Source: Mesorhabditis belari (taxonomy: Eukaryota; Nematoda; Chromadorea; Rhabditida; Rhabditidae). From it: a stretch of DNA of 64,000 bases. The notes under the pieces are model-generated. The model did not search any database, was not told the DNA's origin, and saw nothing but the letters and a program-made list of their open reading frames with translations. The stretch's first letter is position 1. Each line of letters starts with the position of its first letter. Position numbers and translations under genes: made by a program. Below, piece after piece: positions 32,301 through 44,524 of the stretch. The stretch spans positions 698,001 to 762,000 of the forward strand of contig CAUEEP010000742.1 of assembly GCA_958450365.1 (NCBI GenBank), read 5' to 3'.

Positions 32301-35300
32301 AAAATCGAATTCAGGAAACACGGCGATTTAAATGGGCTTTCGGCGGGGATAAGTAGATTTATGGAACACGGCCGAAAATGGATCAAAGCTTTTCGGGAAG
32401 GCAAAATAAGATCTCAAAGTCTGGAATCAAAGCTCAGAGATTCTAGGTGTTTCAATATTCTCCAAAGATCCAAAGAGCTCAGCAGAAAAGGTACGTCGCA
32501 TTTCTTTATAGAGCGAAAAGGAGAAACAAAATCTTTGCGAAACCAGTTGGTACTTAAGTGATTTCCGTCAAAGTAACAAAAACTATCAGTTACACATTGT
32601 TAAACCTTCCCTCCATTCACTCACCTCCATATTCTTTGTCGATTCCTCGTCACTCTTCGTCTCCGTGCTCTCCTCATCAGTGGCCGCATCTCGAATCTCA
32701 TCGATTTCTTTCACGGGTGCCAAAACGTTTGTCTCTTCCGCGATCGGCTCGACAATTTTTGGTACCGTCACATTCGCTGTGACCTATAAAGAAAATCGAA
32801 CCAGTTTTTAGCAAAAATTTTTCAAGATATACCTGTGGAGCAAAATGAGTTTCGCCTCGTTTTTGCGCGTCCAAGATTGCCCGCTTGATGGCATCCAACT
32901 CGGGCATTGTCGACGACTCGGAGGCTGCCCAAGATCTGAAAAGCAATTTCATAACAAAAAGTCAATTAAAATGATTGTATTATAAAATTTAAACACCTAG
33001 CTGCTTCATAAAATTTCAAAAGTAGGTTTCATTCATAAGTTCTACCTTCTTTTTGTCGCTTGAAGTGAATGGGGTCTGAGTGAGACGAGATCGGTTCTCG
33101 ATTGCCTCAATCGTAGCACTTCTTCCATCGGATCACCACTTGGAATCGTTGAAGATGAAGCAGGAATTGTCTAAAACAGCCAAATTCATATTCAATTATT
33201 GACTTTAAGAAAGTATTCAACAAACCACTCACCGTTTTTTCAGGGATCATTTCGTGAGGCAAAGTGGAAGGCCGTTCGATTGTCACGGAAAGTGATGCTT
33301 TTGCTGATGTCTAAAAAAAGATATTATTATGTTGGTATTAAGCAGTAAACTCACCAAGCTGACCACGGGTAGCGGGATTTCTTTTTCCGATGGTTGCGGT
33401 GGAATCGGTGGCGGATTGGAGGGATGTGGGTCCTAGAAAACGAAATGAATCACCCCGTCACAAACACGAAAAATATCATGAACACTATCTATTCGGCAGT
33501 AAACTCATTAATTAATACGTTAATCCTCCACACCTAGCGATTCCCACAGAACACTTCGTATGTTTCAGGATCAAAGAAAGTTCTCCAAAAATATAATGGC
33601 TCAAAGAGCTTGGCTTACAGTTTCTTGTTCCAGAGATCAATTTAAAGCTTACCTTTGGCGGACTGGGGCTGGGGCTGGGTGCTTTTTCACGTGGAGGAGC
33701 CGGTGGAGAGGGTACAGTGGACTGAGATGATTCGGAAGCAGTGTCATCAGCTGGAGGGCAAACCATCAATGGAGTTTGGCTAAAATAAGACACTGTTATC
33801 GCAACCAAGAGTTAAAAACGGCAAAAAGCCGTGGCGCTTATCCACGTACTTGTATTCAACGTCAACTCGTCGATCGATGATGTTCTTCTTGACCTCTTCG
33901 GATGGCAATTGTTTTGCTAACTAAAAAATGATTATGATTCTCTTATTAAAAAAACAACTACAAACCTGAACATTGAATGGCTCAACGGAGGCTCGCGGTC
34001 GAATTTGTGGTGGTTCCTCTTTGACGACCTTTTGTTGATGGTGTTGTCGGACCTAAAATTGAGAAATTGATACAAATTGTTATAAAGCTTGCACAGAACT
34101 ATTAAAATTTATCAGGTTACAAGTGTTCAAAAAAAAACCAACCTGCAATTGTGTTTGCACGACTCGATTCACTTCCGCGGCATCGGCCCGGGCTCGCTCT
34201 TTTCTCCGGCGTAGCTCCTCAACCTAAAAATTACTTAATTAAAAATCAGAGTAAGATCAGATAAGTTTTATAATCTACATGCTATAAACATTAAAAATCC
34301 CACCTGTGCCCTTAAGCCGAAAACCCGCGTGCAAACTTGTCGCAAGATCGCTTCTTGATTTTCAAATTCAACCTAAACATAACTACATATTAACTTAAAT
34401 TAGTATACTTTAAGAGTGCTAAACAAAGCCGGTATTTGCCAAAAATCAAATAGGCACTAAAAATTCAAAACTTCAATACCTGAAATCCGCCAAGCATCTT
34501 CTTCGACTCGTTGTTTTTGTGGCGGAGAGCGTTCGTCGCCTGCTCAAGCTCTCGCAATCTGGAAAACACATCAATTTAATATCTATTTGCGATTTAAATT
34601 TGATAAAAGAATTAAAAGCATAAAAATAATGTTTATCAGAGCGTTCCTTGAAGAAAATTTTCTCAATTAACCCTTATTAAAGTGCAGTTTACGCTATTGA
34701 GTTTGACAACTGAATATCTATTTTCATTTAGAATTAAGCTGAGTTTTGAATTATGTTCCCATTATCAATTTGTGTTTAAGGCTTTCGTGCTTTGCGTGTT
34801 TTCGGAGCGTTTCGGGGGTGTTTTGGGAACATTTTTTGGGATACTTGTGTTGAATAGACGTTAAGTAATACCCAAATATAGCCCGCCTCACCTCTGCAAT
34901 TCCATTTCCCCCTCGGCCACTCCTCGTTGTTTCTGCTGCAGTCTTTCCCGCACGTCTCCACCAACCGTTCTCGCTTTCGTTCGCCTTTCTTCTTCCACCC
35001 TGAAAGATTGAAAATTTTTAAAGCTTTATTGGATAAGCTTTATTGAATATTGCTTATCTAATATTGCTTATCGAATCGAATCAGCTAGTCAACGCCAATC
35101 TATTTCCAAATGCAATTATTCAAGTAACATTCGAACAAATTTTTTAAATTTATTCAATCTTAACGGTTTTATTCCTGCTAGTGAAACAAAAGACTGAGAT
35201 TTTACAATAGCTTTAAATAAAGTAAATAATAATTTAAACAAATGAATAAAGAAAGCGTGGCTAAACAGATTTTAATAACTTTAACTTATTAAACCAAAAC

Positions 35301-35667
35301 CAAGCTTTTCAATGACTGAATATTTTGAGATTTCTGTCTTTTTTTTCTGCTGTTAATCTTTCAGTCACATTTTTTCTCACCGATTCGCCTCGATTTGTTT
35401 TCGTTGCCGTTCGGCTATCTCCATCATATCGTTGTAGGATCTAGAAAAACGGCGAATGGTATTGATTTGAGAAAATTTGCGTTTATTTCTGTACTATGTG
35501 TCAGTTAGAGCATCATGAAAATATCATAGAAAATATGAAAATATGAAAATAAGATTCTCGACTCACCTTCCAGTGTTCGGTGGCACATGAACGGTTGGTG
35601 GTATCCTTTGTGGGATAGTTGTGGGTTGTTGCGGGGCGGCCACCACCCGCACCGGCTGCTTCGACAT
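29319..35667 (-). CDS. ape-1: ASPP-family protein (coiled coil, Pro-rich, ankyrin, SH3), p53-regulator type
   Basis: Homologue of apoptosis-stimulating/inhibitory proteins of p53; the ankyrin plus SH3 module binds p53-family and PP1 partners. Model: 22 exons, 699 aa: 35667-35567, 35440-35381, 34999-34892, 34558-34480, 34372-34304, 34223-34143, 34052-33966, 33920-33850, 33779-33653, 33432-33355, 33310-33233, 33170-33046, 32935-32833, 32783-32625, 30696-30541, 30370-30251, 30183-30108, 30040-29966, 29890-29823, 29747-29638, 29578-29486, 29394-29319. All phases agree. Residues 34-195 are basic/acidic coiled coil; about 220-290 are proline-rich ([20 protein letters not shown]). [19 protein letters not shown] opens the ankyrin array, followed by [16 protein letters not shown] and [18 protein letters not shown]3 from about 608 ([35 protein letters not shown]). 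The ATG directly follows an acceptor-like TTGCAG, so trans-splicing is likely. Symbol by C. elegans homology. Confidence 0.94.
30859..30882 (-). promoter_or_regulatory. Candidate alternative first exon of ape-1
   Basis: Inside the 1.93-kb intron 30697-32624, by far the longest of the gene, lies ATG plus seven codons (MYRTLRWT) followed by a GTAAAT donor. Its phase (0) matches the downstream exon 30696-30541. Use would give a 265-aa isoform with only the ankyrin and SH3 domains. Inference from phase and intron size only. Confidence 0.4.
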
Positions 35668-36844
35668 CTGCAATTGAGAGTTGCAAAAAAGTTGAGTCGA
35701 ATATTTTAAGAAAGATAAACAAAAAGATAAGTAGAAAAAGAAAAGATTCAAGATGACGAGCTTTTTTTTTGTTTAAAATTTCTCCAACATCTTATGAAAT
35801 TTCCAAGAAAAACCCTCACAATGTGGATGAGTAAATGGTTTTTTTTCTTTCTATTTCTCTTCCTTTTCCTTGTTAAAAGTTGTTTTATTCTCTCTTCCTT
35901 TTCCTTGTTAAAATTTGTTTTTTCTCTTCCTTTTCCCTAGTTTCTAATGCGAGAAATCGCAAAAAGAAATTGTTTTTTTTTGTGGGATGAACAGTCAAAA
36001 TCATTAGTCACACCAGATGTACTGAGATTCTCTGCAAAATTTCTTTCAACTAAACAAAGCGGGAAAAAACAAAGCGCTTTTTGTTCAAAACAAAACCTCT
36101 TTTACAACTAGCAACTGGGTTACTTCAGTTTTCCCGCAACTTTTTTTTCTCAGACTATGCTCAAATTTAAAAGCATTTCCTTTCTAAAACATTAAATCCT
36201 TAATTTACTCTCAATCGATAAGAAAAATGAAGACTTTAAAGTACACCAGAGCGGGTGTGTTTCGATTTCAATCAATCAAAAGATTTCAATCAATCAAAAA
36301 AGATAACAGTCAACAATATAACGTTGAGAAAAGTTTTGATCACTAAAAATAGCTCGTTGATCAAAGATGATTCTATGTGTTAAAAGCAAAAATATCAATG
36401 ATGATAGACAAAGCAATAAGCATAGAAGAAACAAAAAAACACTTTACACATCAGAAAATTCTTTTCCCTTTTCCTCATAGCGTGAAACACAACGCTTTTT
36501 GGGGGAAAAGATGAAAAAAGAGCTGAGAAAGATGTGAAGTGATCGATTATCGCTATTGCTTTCTTTTCTTTCTTATTTTCTTTTTTCTTTTTTCTTTTCA
36601 TCATAAAATTATCGAGATTTAAATGCGTAATCTTCATTTTATTATAAAAAAATTCTTAATTCATTTAAGATTAAGAAAATGCTATGCTTACGTTTGATCA
36701 AACTCTTTTAAAATACAATTACAAACTGTTTTAAAATACAATTACAAAATGAGAACAAGAGGAAAAACATTTGTACAAAGGGAAAGTGATTTTAAAGCTT
36801 TTAATGAGTACAAAGTTTCTACTACAGAGATTGAGATTATTTTA

Positions 36845-37075
36845 AAGTTAGTTTAAGGTAGTTTAAGGTAGTTTAAAGTTTAAAGTTAGTTTAAAGTAGT
36901 TTAAGGTAGTTTAAAGTTAGTTTAAAGTTAGTTTAAAGTTAGTTTAAAGTTAGTTTAAGGTAGTTTAAGGTAGTTTAAAGTTAGATTAAAGTTAGTTTAA
37001 AGTTAGTTTAAAGTTAGATTAAAGTTAGTTTAAAGGTAGTTTAAGGTAGTTTAAAGTTAGATTAAAGTTTAAATT
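36845..37075. repeat. Minisatellite of TTTAAAGTTAG / TTTAAGGTAG units
   Basis: About twenty 10-11-bp units in two alternating variants, intergenic. Confidence 0.88.
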
Positions 37076-37890
37076 TGAGAAACTGATGCTGATGATGATT
37101 GCTTAAAATCCAAATAATATTTAAAACAATATGAATGAAACAAGAAAAGTTTAGATTTTTAAAAAAATGACAAATTATTTGTCAACTGAAAAAATATCCC
37201 TTAGACAATAAGAAAAGAAAATGTGAGGGAAAGAAACTGGAAAATCAAGATCAAGAGGTTGTGGATTGAAAAGAGAAAGAGAGGAAAGGAACCCCTCAGT
37301 GTGTGAAGATTTGTTGGATCGTTTGGTGTGTGGATGCGATTGAGGGAAAGAGAATGAGGGAATGAGGGACTGAGGGACTGAGGGACGATCGAATGGATGG
37401 GGCATGTGCTGCTTGTCTTCTCCTCTGTAGATTTGTCTCTTCTTTTAGCAGAAAATCAAGGGACCCACCCCATTTACCCCGAGACAATGAATTCAATTGC
37501 TTTGAGGAGTTCCCTAGTGTGTGAAATGAAATCAACAAGCAATTGCTGGAAAGTAAGGACAACACTTAGGTCAACAATTTCCTGATCTCAAGTTTTAGTT
37601 GCAATTACTGGAAAGTTAAAGGTGATGGTCAAGATGATAATCTAGATTATCAGCTTGAGGGAAAGGGATATTCAATGAATATTCAGCTGATTATGAATAT
37701 TCATTGTTAAGATCTTATTTCTACAAACAACAGTTTAAATAGAGAAAGAAAGAAAGAAAGAATTTTACATTTCGAATATGAAAGACTTGTTTGAAAATAC
37801 TTATACTGGCTTATACTGGGAAATCATCAATTTCAAAACGCTAGAGGAATATTAAATTATTAGGTTCTAGGTTCTAGCTCTAGTTCTACA

Positions 37891-38130
37891 CTACTGGACA
37901 ATGAAATATCATATTCGAAAAAAAGATCGTCACTTTCGCGCGTCTGTAACTCCCCCTTGTCTTTACCGTATTTCTAAATATTAATATTACCATTGTGTAG
38001 CCCTTGAAAAGAGCTTTCAGAAAATGCATAACACTAATAGTTTAAACGCAAAGACAAGGGAGTTACAGACGCGCGAAAGTGATGATCGTTTTTCAAATAT
38101 TTCAAATATGATATTTCATTGTCCAGTGCT
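37891..38130. mobile_element. 240-bp foldback element
   Basis: The arms begin CTGGACAATGAAATATCATA on both strands and share CACTTTCGCGCGTCTGTAAC further in. The centre is AT-rich. Direct target duplications are not clear. Confidence 0.8.
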
Positions 38131-38559
38131 ATTCTTATGTCCAGTTCTACTCTTATATCAAATTCAAAATTCTATGCATTAAGAGCTATGAAAAGTGTAC
38201 ACAAAAGATCAAAAAAGATAACAATACAGAAAACGATACAAAAAAAATCTTGAAATCCAGTCTTAAAGCGATAGAAAGAGACTTGGGACCAATCCATTGG
38301 TGCATCGAAATGTTTGGTGTGGTCTCTCAAAAGAGAAAAGACGGTTAGAGAGAGAGTAACGGAGATTGGGGAAAAGAAAAGAAAGGGATAGAGAGGTCGA
38401 CTTGAGATTGGAAAAGAGAAAGAAGAGGGTGCTCGATTGATCGATTGACGGGGGGTATCCCTTGTCCTCTCCTCTGCTCTGTTCCCTACCCTTTTCCATC
38501 ACATTTCCCTAGTCACAGTTTTTCTGTGGGAAAATCGACTCTTTCGATTGGTGATCTTA

Positions 38560-38985
38560 GTGATGGTGATTTGAGTGTCAAAATATATTATGAAACTTGT
38601 TTATACTACAGCTACAAAATACTAGCATTCAGCATAATAATAAGAGTTATTATTTGCTTTTTACACTTATGCTCGATAAGATAAAACAAATCCTTATTGT
38701 TAAATGTTTGATGATCTTCCGATTGGTGATCTTCCGATTGGTGATCTTCCGATTGGTGATCTTCCGATTGGTGATCTTCCGATTGGTGATCTACCGATTG
38801 GTGATCTACCGATTGGTGATCTTCCGATTGGTGATCTTATTGATGGTGATTTGAGTGTCAAAATATATTATGAAACTTGTTTATACTACTACAACTACAA
38901 AATACTAGCATTCAGCATAATAATAAGAGCTTTTATTTGTATTTTACATTTTACTCGATAAGATAAAACAAATTCCTATTGTTAA
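38560..38985. repeat. 15-bp minisatellite between two copies of a 125-bp segment
   Basis: GATCTTCCGATTGGT repeats about ten times at 38705-38848, two units having TACC for TTCC. The array is bracketed by direct copies of a segment starting 'gatggtgatttgagtgtc' (38562-38690 and 38845-38980), suggesting duplication of the whole array plus flank. Confidence 0.88.
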
Positions 38986-40035
38986 ATGGATTCGTTTCTT
39001 TAGATCCAAAAATAGAAATCATCGAATACAGAAATCTCCTCAGATTTCCACTTGAGAAATCAAGAGTCCACAAAAAGAGAGTCCAAAAAGAGAGTCCGGG
39101 ATCTCAACGGATCCCAAAGGAATCGTGTAAAAAAAACGGATAGCAGAGGAATGAAGAAGAATGAAATGAAGCCTTAAGATCAATGAAAAGTCGAACTACT
39201 TTTGTTCAGCTAATCGATTTCACTCAAAGATGACAACCGATGGGATTTTGAGAAAAAAAAAGAAAGATTTTTGAAGAGGACAATTGACTGAAGAGGATCC
39301 AACGGACCTTTTTTTTTGGGGAAGTAAAATGTAGGCTTTTCTTTTTACACAAAAGGAAAGCCAAGGTCATGGGATGACTCTTCGAGGAGGAAAACGAATA
39401 TGAAAGAAGAAAAGAGAAAATGAAGACCGTTCAATCAACAAAAACGATGAATAAGTCAAGAGGTTTGTAAAGAGAATTTGTTCAGCTTCAAGTTCAGCTT
39501 TAAGAATTGTTCTTTTTCTATTATTTATTTCAAAAGTTCAGTCTTGCTTTTTATATGAAATTTTCGACTAAAAAAAGCTTCTAAAAGAGCTTTTGCTTTT
39601 TTTTTTGAGAGTTTCAAAGAAAGTTTTAAAGAAAGTTTCAAAGAAAATTTCTCTCATGATTCATAAAATCGAGCTTTGTCTTTTGGAGGAAATGATCGAA
39701 TGATTCGAATGATTCAAAAATTGTTTTACTTTCGTAGCCACCTGTGTGATTGTTTTTAAACAGAAATTTAAACAGAGTTCTGAAGTAAAATCATTTCAAC
39801 AATTTAATGTAGAAAAATATAGGGGAAAAGCTTTAAAGGAATGCACCGGCTAAAGGAAAGTCAGTGTTTATTTTTTAAAGGGTGGGGGGGGGGGGGTATT
39901 AATCGCGGCCGGGTGACGATAAAAATTTTTTTTACAGCAACCACCTATTTTTTTTATTTTAATATCGCTGATTTTATTATAAAAAGAATCAAAATCACCC
40001 GGCTAGAGTGATTTGATGGGTTTACAAATTTTTGG

Positions 40036-40095
40036 AGACACTGCAAGGCTTGGAGACACTACAAGGCTTGGAGACACTACAAGGCTTGGAGAAAA
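40036..40095. repeat. Three-copy 18-bp repeat
   Basis: GGAGACACTACAAGGCTT repeats about three times, next to a run of about 14 G at 39882-39897. Confidence 0.8.
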
Positions 40096-41427
40096 GCAAG
40101 ATCGTCACTCAAGGAATACACCGGCTAAAGGAAAGTCAGTGTTATTGTTGTTTTTCAAATTGTTTTCACTTGTTTTCACCTGTTTTTCACGTCTTTTTAA
40201 GTCTGATTTCAAATTATTCTTTGAAAATTTAATCTTTCCTATTAAAAAACAAAGAAAACAAAGAAAACATTTAAAATTGCTTTTAAATTTGAGAAAATAT
40301 ATGCAAAAGAAAAGAACGCAAGTGCTAAAATGCAATTGGAAAAAACATTTATATACTTTTTGCCCGTTTTAGGGTTGAATGGAAAACAAAAAATTGAGTT
40401 TTTCTTCATTTCTCGATTGGAAACCTTGTTTTTCATATAGAAAATAGTTGTAGAAAAGATTAAAACGCATTGAATAAGATATAAATGATCGCAATTCTTA
40501 AAAGACAACTTTTAGGCCAGAGTACCCCTTTAATCATATCCTTAAAATATCTGTTAAAAACCAAAACACCAAGAAACCCTAGTAGTTGTTGCCCAAATAG
40601 CAAAATCGGAAGAGCTTTCAACTTTTGAAAACATTAAAATGTTAGCCGAATAATGTGATGGTTGATCTAATCGCAAAAGAAGATTCCAATCGATTGGAAA
40701 GATTGGCAAGAGATGGAAAGTACTCTTGTAAATCTTGAAAAGCATCCTTTTTAGTGCACTCTTTTGAAAACATTAAAATGTTAGCTGAATAATGTCATCT
40801 AATCGCAAAGGAAGACTCCAATCGATTGGAAAGATTGGCAAGAGATGGAGAGTGCGCAAAAAGGTCGCCCTTCACAGTCCCACCAATCTTTTTCGTCATT
40901 TTCATCGATCATTTCCAGCCTCGAATGTGATCGAATTGAGAAAATGAACTGTGTGAAAAAAGCGACTGATCGAGTGGATCACCACACAAATTGTGCTTTG
41001 CAAAGAACTTCCGAAAAACGGCGGAACTTCCGCTTTTAGTGAAAGATTTTTATGGCTTTTATCGGGATTCGCTTTAGTTTTAAAAAATTTGCGGTGCATT
41101 TTCTTGTTCCGTTATCATACTACAACATAATTTATAAGTTTTAATGTTTTTGAACTATTCAACAAGGGTAGATTTATGTCTAATTGGACGTAAGGTCTGG
41201 CTGATATGGACAGAATCTAGCAATAAAGGCATTTGTAAAACGGTAGCCTTGTGATCCAGTTTAAAACGAGTTCAATCATTGATAAACAAAAAAAAACTCG
41301 AGGAAAGGCTATTCAACAATCATTCATGGCTGTGGTGGGTGTGCAGGTAGACAAGGTCAAAAACGAGGTGGGTGCCAATTTGGGAGGAGGGGGTGAGAGG
41401 AGAAGGCTAGAGTGGCCTAGTAGGTAC

Positions 41428-41622
41428 TCTACCCTACCCTACCCTATCCTACCCAACCCTAGTCTACCCTACCCTACTCTATCCTACCCTAGCCTACTCT
41501 ATCCCACCCTACTCTACCCTACCCTACCCTACCCTACCCCACCCCACCCCACCCCACTCCACCCCACCCTACCCTACCCTACCCTACCCTACCCTACCCT
41601 ACCCTACCCTACCCTAGCCCAG
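41428..41622. repeat. (CCCTA)n pentanucleotide tract, interstitial
   Basis: Nearly 200 bp of CCCTA with occasional CCCCA and CCCTAG variants. The unit TAGGG resembles but is not the nematode telomere repeat TTAGGC. Only one proline/tyrosine-rich open frame results; not a gene. Confidence 0.9.
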
Positions 41623-42106
41623 CCCAATCACCCCTTCAATAGACTCAAGCGGACACCCGCCGCCAAATCCCCCTCTAAATTACCCTCTTTAGGATCTCCC
41701 CAGTTACCCTTTTAGCCCATGTACACCCCCATTTTCGTTATACTTTGTACTCGATATCTGAAAACCCATCCCTTCTAGCACACTGAAATCCCATTTCAAT
41801 CTCGTTTTAAATGACAGAGATTTCAAATCAAGCAGCTAAAGAATACGCTAGAAAGAGCGTTTAAGAGCTCAAAAGTACAAGGTGAGCTTGGCTACGGAGC
41901 TGTCAACAAAATTGTAAATACATGCGGTGCGATAAAGCATGAATTAAGTCCAATGGGAAGGGTGTGTTTCTCGATTGACAGCTGATCGAGATTCGAATGT
42001 AAAATTTCAGTAACTCAATATTCGAAAAGACAAAGAAAAGTTAAGAAAAAGGTTTATTTTTTGTTCTTAACTTTGCCTTTCATCAGTCTCAGTCAAGATC
42101 ATCTGA

Positions 42107-42222
42107 TGATGCCTTTCATGAGTCAAATCAGATGCCTTTCATGAGTCAAATCAGATGCCTTTCATGAGTCAAATCAGATGCCTTTCATGAGTCAAATCAG
42201 ATGCCTTTCATCAGTCAAACTC
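42107..42222. repeat. 23-bp minisatellite, five copies
   Basis: The unit GATGCCTTTCATGAGTCAAA plus TCA is almost perfect across five copies, so the expansion is recent. Confidence 0.88.
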
Positions 42223-42473
42223 TCAATTTCATATCCGCGTTTGAAGTGAAATCTCTTTTCGATTTCAATTTTTATAAGAAAAAAAATATCGAAAATTTCT
42301 CTTCTTTGCAATGATTTTGATGGATTTTGATGGAAATAAATCAACTTTTTAAATCATTTTTTTTCTTTTGTAAAATGAAAAGAAACAACCAGGAAGCTAG
42401 AGATTTACGAATTTTGACTTGTTTATCGGGTTTTTTCGTATGAAACATTTGACTTTTTGCTCAAGATATATTC

Positions 42474-42691
42474 AATGTACTGTTAGAACGAAGTTTATCA
42501 ATAGTTTATCAATCAAAATGTGCTTTTGTGCTCTTGTAAATCTTGAAAAGCATCCTTTTTAGTGCACTCAGCTCATTCGTGATTCTCGATTCTTGTGTCA
42601 CTGCAATAAATGGATGTTTTTCAATATTTTCAAGATTTACAAGAGCACAAAAGCACACGACTATTGATAAACTTCGTTCTAACAGTACATT
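42474..42691. mobile_element. 218-bp foldback element
   Basis: A perfect outer arm of about 31 bp (starting AATGTACTGTTAGAACGAAG) and an inner arm of about 30 bp (TGTGCTTTTGTGCTCTTGTA) flank an unpaired centre. The left arm has an extra 11 nt. Part of the core (42536-42565) also occurs at 40730-40762. Confidence 0.82.
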
Positions 42692-42792
42692 AAATGTATC
42701 ACATAAGATGTATCACATTAAATGTAACACATAAGATTCATATGTTTTTGTGCTCAAAATTTGAAATTTTGAAAATCTATAATCTAAGTTGA

Positions 42793-42868
42793 CCAGTTGG
42801 CCGACTGGTTAGGAATCTTCTCTCCTAATCGGAAGATCCAGGGTTCGATCCCGCTGGCGAAATCAAGT
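42793..42868 (+). other. tRNA-like sequence (degenerate)
   Basis: A box TTGGCCGACTGGTTAGG and B box AGGGTTCGATCCC are good and spaced as in tRNA genes. The acceptor stem (GACCAGT against CTGGCGA) and the anticodon arm do not pair as a canonical tRNA. It is the closest to a real tRNA in the window but still doubtful. Confidence 0.5.
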
Positions 42869-43142
42869 GTGTGTTCTTTTTCCCATTAAGTTGGGTTTTT
42901 TCTTAACTACATTGTAGGGGTAAAAATTGTGTCCTCCGTTGTGTTGTATCCACTTATTCATGTTGAATAAAGTATCTTTTTTTTTTATACCATTTGGTGT
43001 ACTCGCTTGACGCTAGAGGACAAAATTCTAGAAAATCAAAGAATCAAGTGCGTCAGAAGAGCTGTGTTTCTAGGTTTTAAGCGTCAGAAGACCGTTCAAT
43101 CAACAAAAACGATGAATAAGTCAAGAGGTTTTTGGTGGTTTT

Positions 43143-43247
43143 TAAAGAGAATTTGTTCAGCTTTAAGAATTGTTCTCTGAAAGACATCACTAATCTTTCA
43201 TAATATCTTTCAGAGAACAATTCTTAAAGCTGAACAAATTCTCTTTA
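43143..43247. repeat. Perfect inverted repeat, 42-nt arms
   Basis: The arm starting TAAAGAGAATTTGTTCAGCT (43143-43184) is exactly complementary to 43206-43247, with a 21-nt spacer. The left arm and the 55 bp before it match 39426-39512, so the palindrome formed by inverted duplication of an existing repeat. Confidence 0.88.
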
Positions 43248-44524
43248 CAAAGAATTGTTCTCTGAAAGATATCACTAATCTTATCTAGGGGAAATTCTTG
43301 ATTATTTTTGTTATATTTAGAAAATCAAAGAATCAAGTGCGTCAGAAGAGCTGTGTTTCTAGGTTTTAAGCATAATGTAAACCATAATCCTTCTTTAAAT
43401 ATCAAAGGCCAATCAGATGTACACTAAGAAAATGAAAAAGAAAACCACGCCCGTTTTTTTTCTCTGAAAGATATCACTAATATTATACGGATCTAGGGGA
43501 AATTCTTGTTAATTTTTTGCTATATTTATTGATCTTTAATTAACAATTTATACAAAAAGAAGATTTTTGAAAGATTTTGATGCAAATCTATGAATCTTTT
43601 AACCAAAATAACCCTAATTTGTTGTCAATTATGATGAAAATCTTTCCTTTTAGCTATTCATTTTAAAAAAAGAAATGTAAAAATGCAGAAAAAGTGACTG
43701 ATTTAAGAAGAATGTCATTGAAAACGAATCTAGTTTTTAATATTAATTGCTTGAGAAATAAGAAATGATAAAGAACCGAGTAGCAAACTTTGGAAAGCTA
43801 GCAAGACTGAGAATATTGATGATTGAAGGAGTGATTGATAGTTGTAATGATTGAAGGAGTGATCGATACTTGCAATGATTAAAGGAGTGATCGATACTTG
43901 CAATCACTCTCTTCTTCATCACATTCCCTAGTGGATCGGTTCCTGAAAAGCGGAAAGCGAGCGGAAGTAAACAGATTACGCCATGACTCGTCAGGAAAGA
44001 AATCAAAGAAACGATCTTTGAGAGAAAAGAGAGAAAAGAATGAAACCAAGAGAAGCTTCTACGGGAAAACTTCCATCAGAAACAGTCTTAGCCAAGCCTT
44101 TCCCCCTTTCAGAAGATTCAAATTTAGATTTATAAACAGGAAGTTCTAAATCAATACTGTTTATAAATAGTTTTAAAGCTATTAGCTATAGAAGATTATA
44201 AAGCTATAGAAGCTTTTAAAGCTATGGAAGCTTTTAAAGCTATAGAAGCTAAATGAACCGTAACTTCTAGAGATAAACTTCGAATATTCTCAACGAATCC
44301 AACAATCAATTGAGAAATTGGATCATGTTTTCGATTGGTGGAGAGAAAGAAATGAGATGGGTTAATGGAGAAGGTGAAAGTTTATGACAATCATTGGGAA
44401 ATGGGGAATGAGAAGGGAAATGATCCGATCATCTAGAGGAGATCTCAAATGGAAACAACAGAGAAATTAAGTAAAAGACTTCAATTCAAAAATAGACAAT
44501 CAAAAATCACAGTTAGAGATCTTA

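Noticed and set aside
32259..32561. 100-codon plus-strand open frame inside the ape-1 intron
   Set aside because: No recognisable domain, opposite strand to ape-1, composition like intron; chance is likely.
24532..35667. Kinase and ape-1 as an operon
   Set aside because: The 1.5-kb gap is far larger than typical nematode operon spacing and contains a MITE.
38700..38855. CRISPR-like direct repeat array
   Set aside because: Units are contiguous with no spacers, in a eukaryotic context.
41428..41622. Telomere or chromosome end
   Set aside because: The unit is TAGGG, not TTAGGC, and the tract is interior with sequence on both sides.
41251..41715. Proline/tyrosine-rich protein
   Set aside because: Driven by the CCCTA tract.
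42793..42868. Functional tRNA gene
   Set aside because: Boxes A and B are good but acceptor and anticodon stems do not pair properly.
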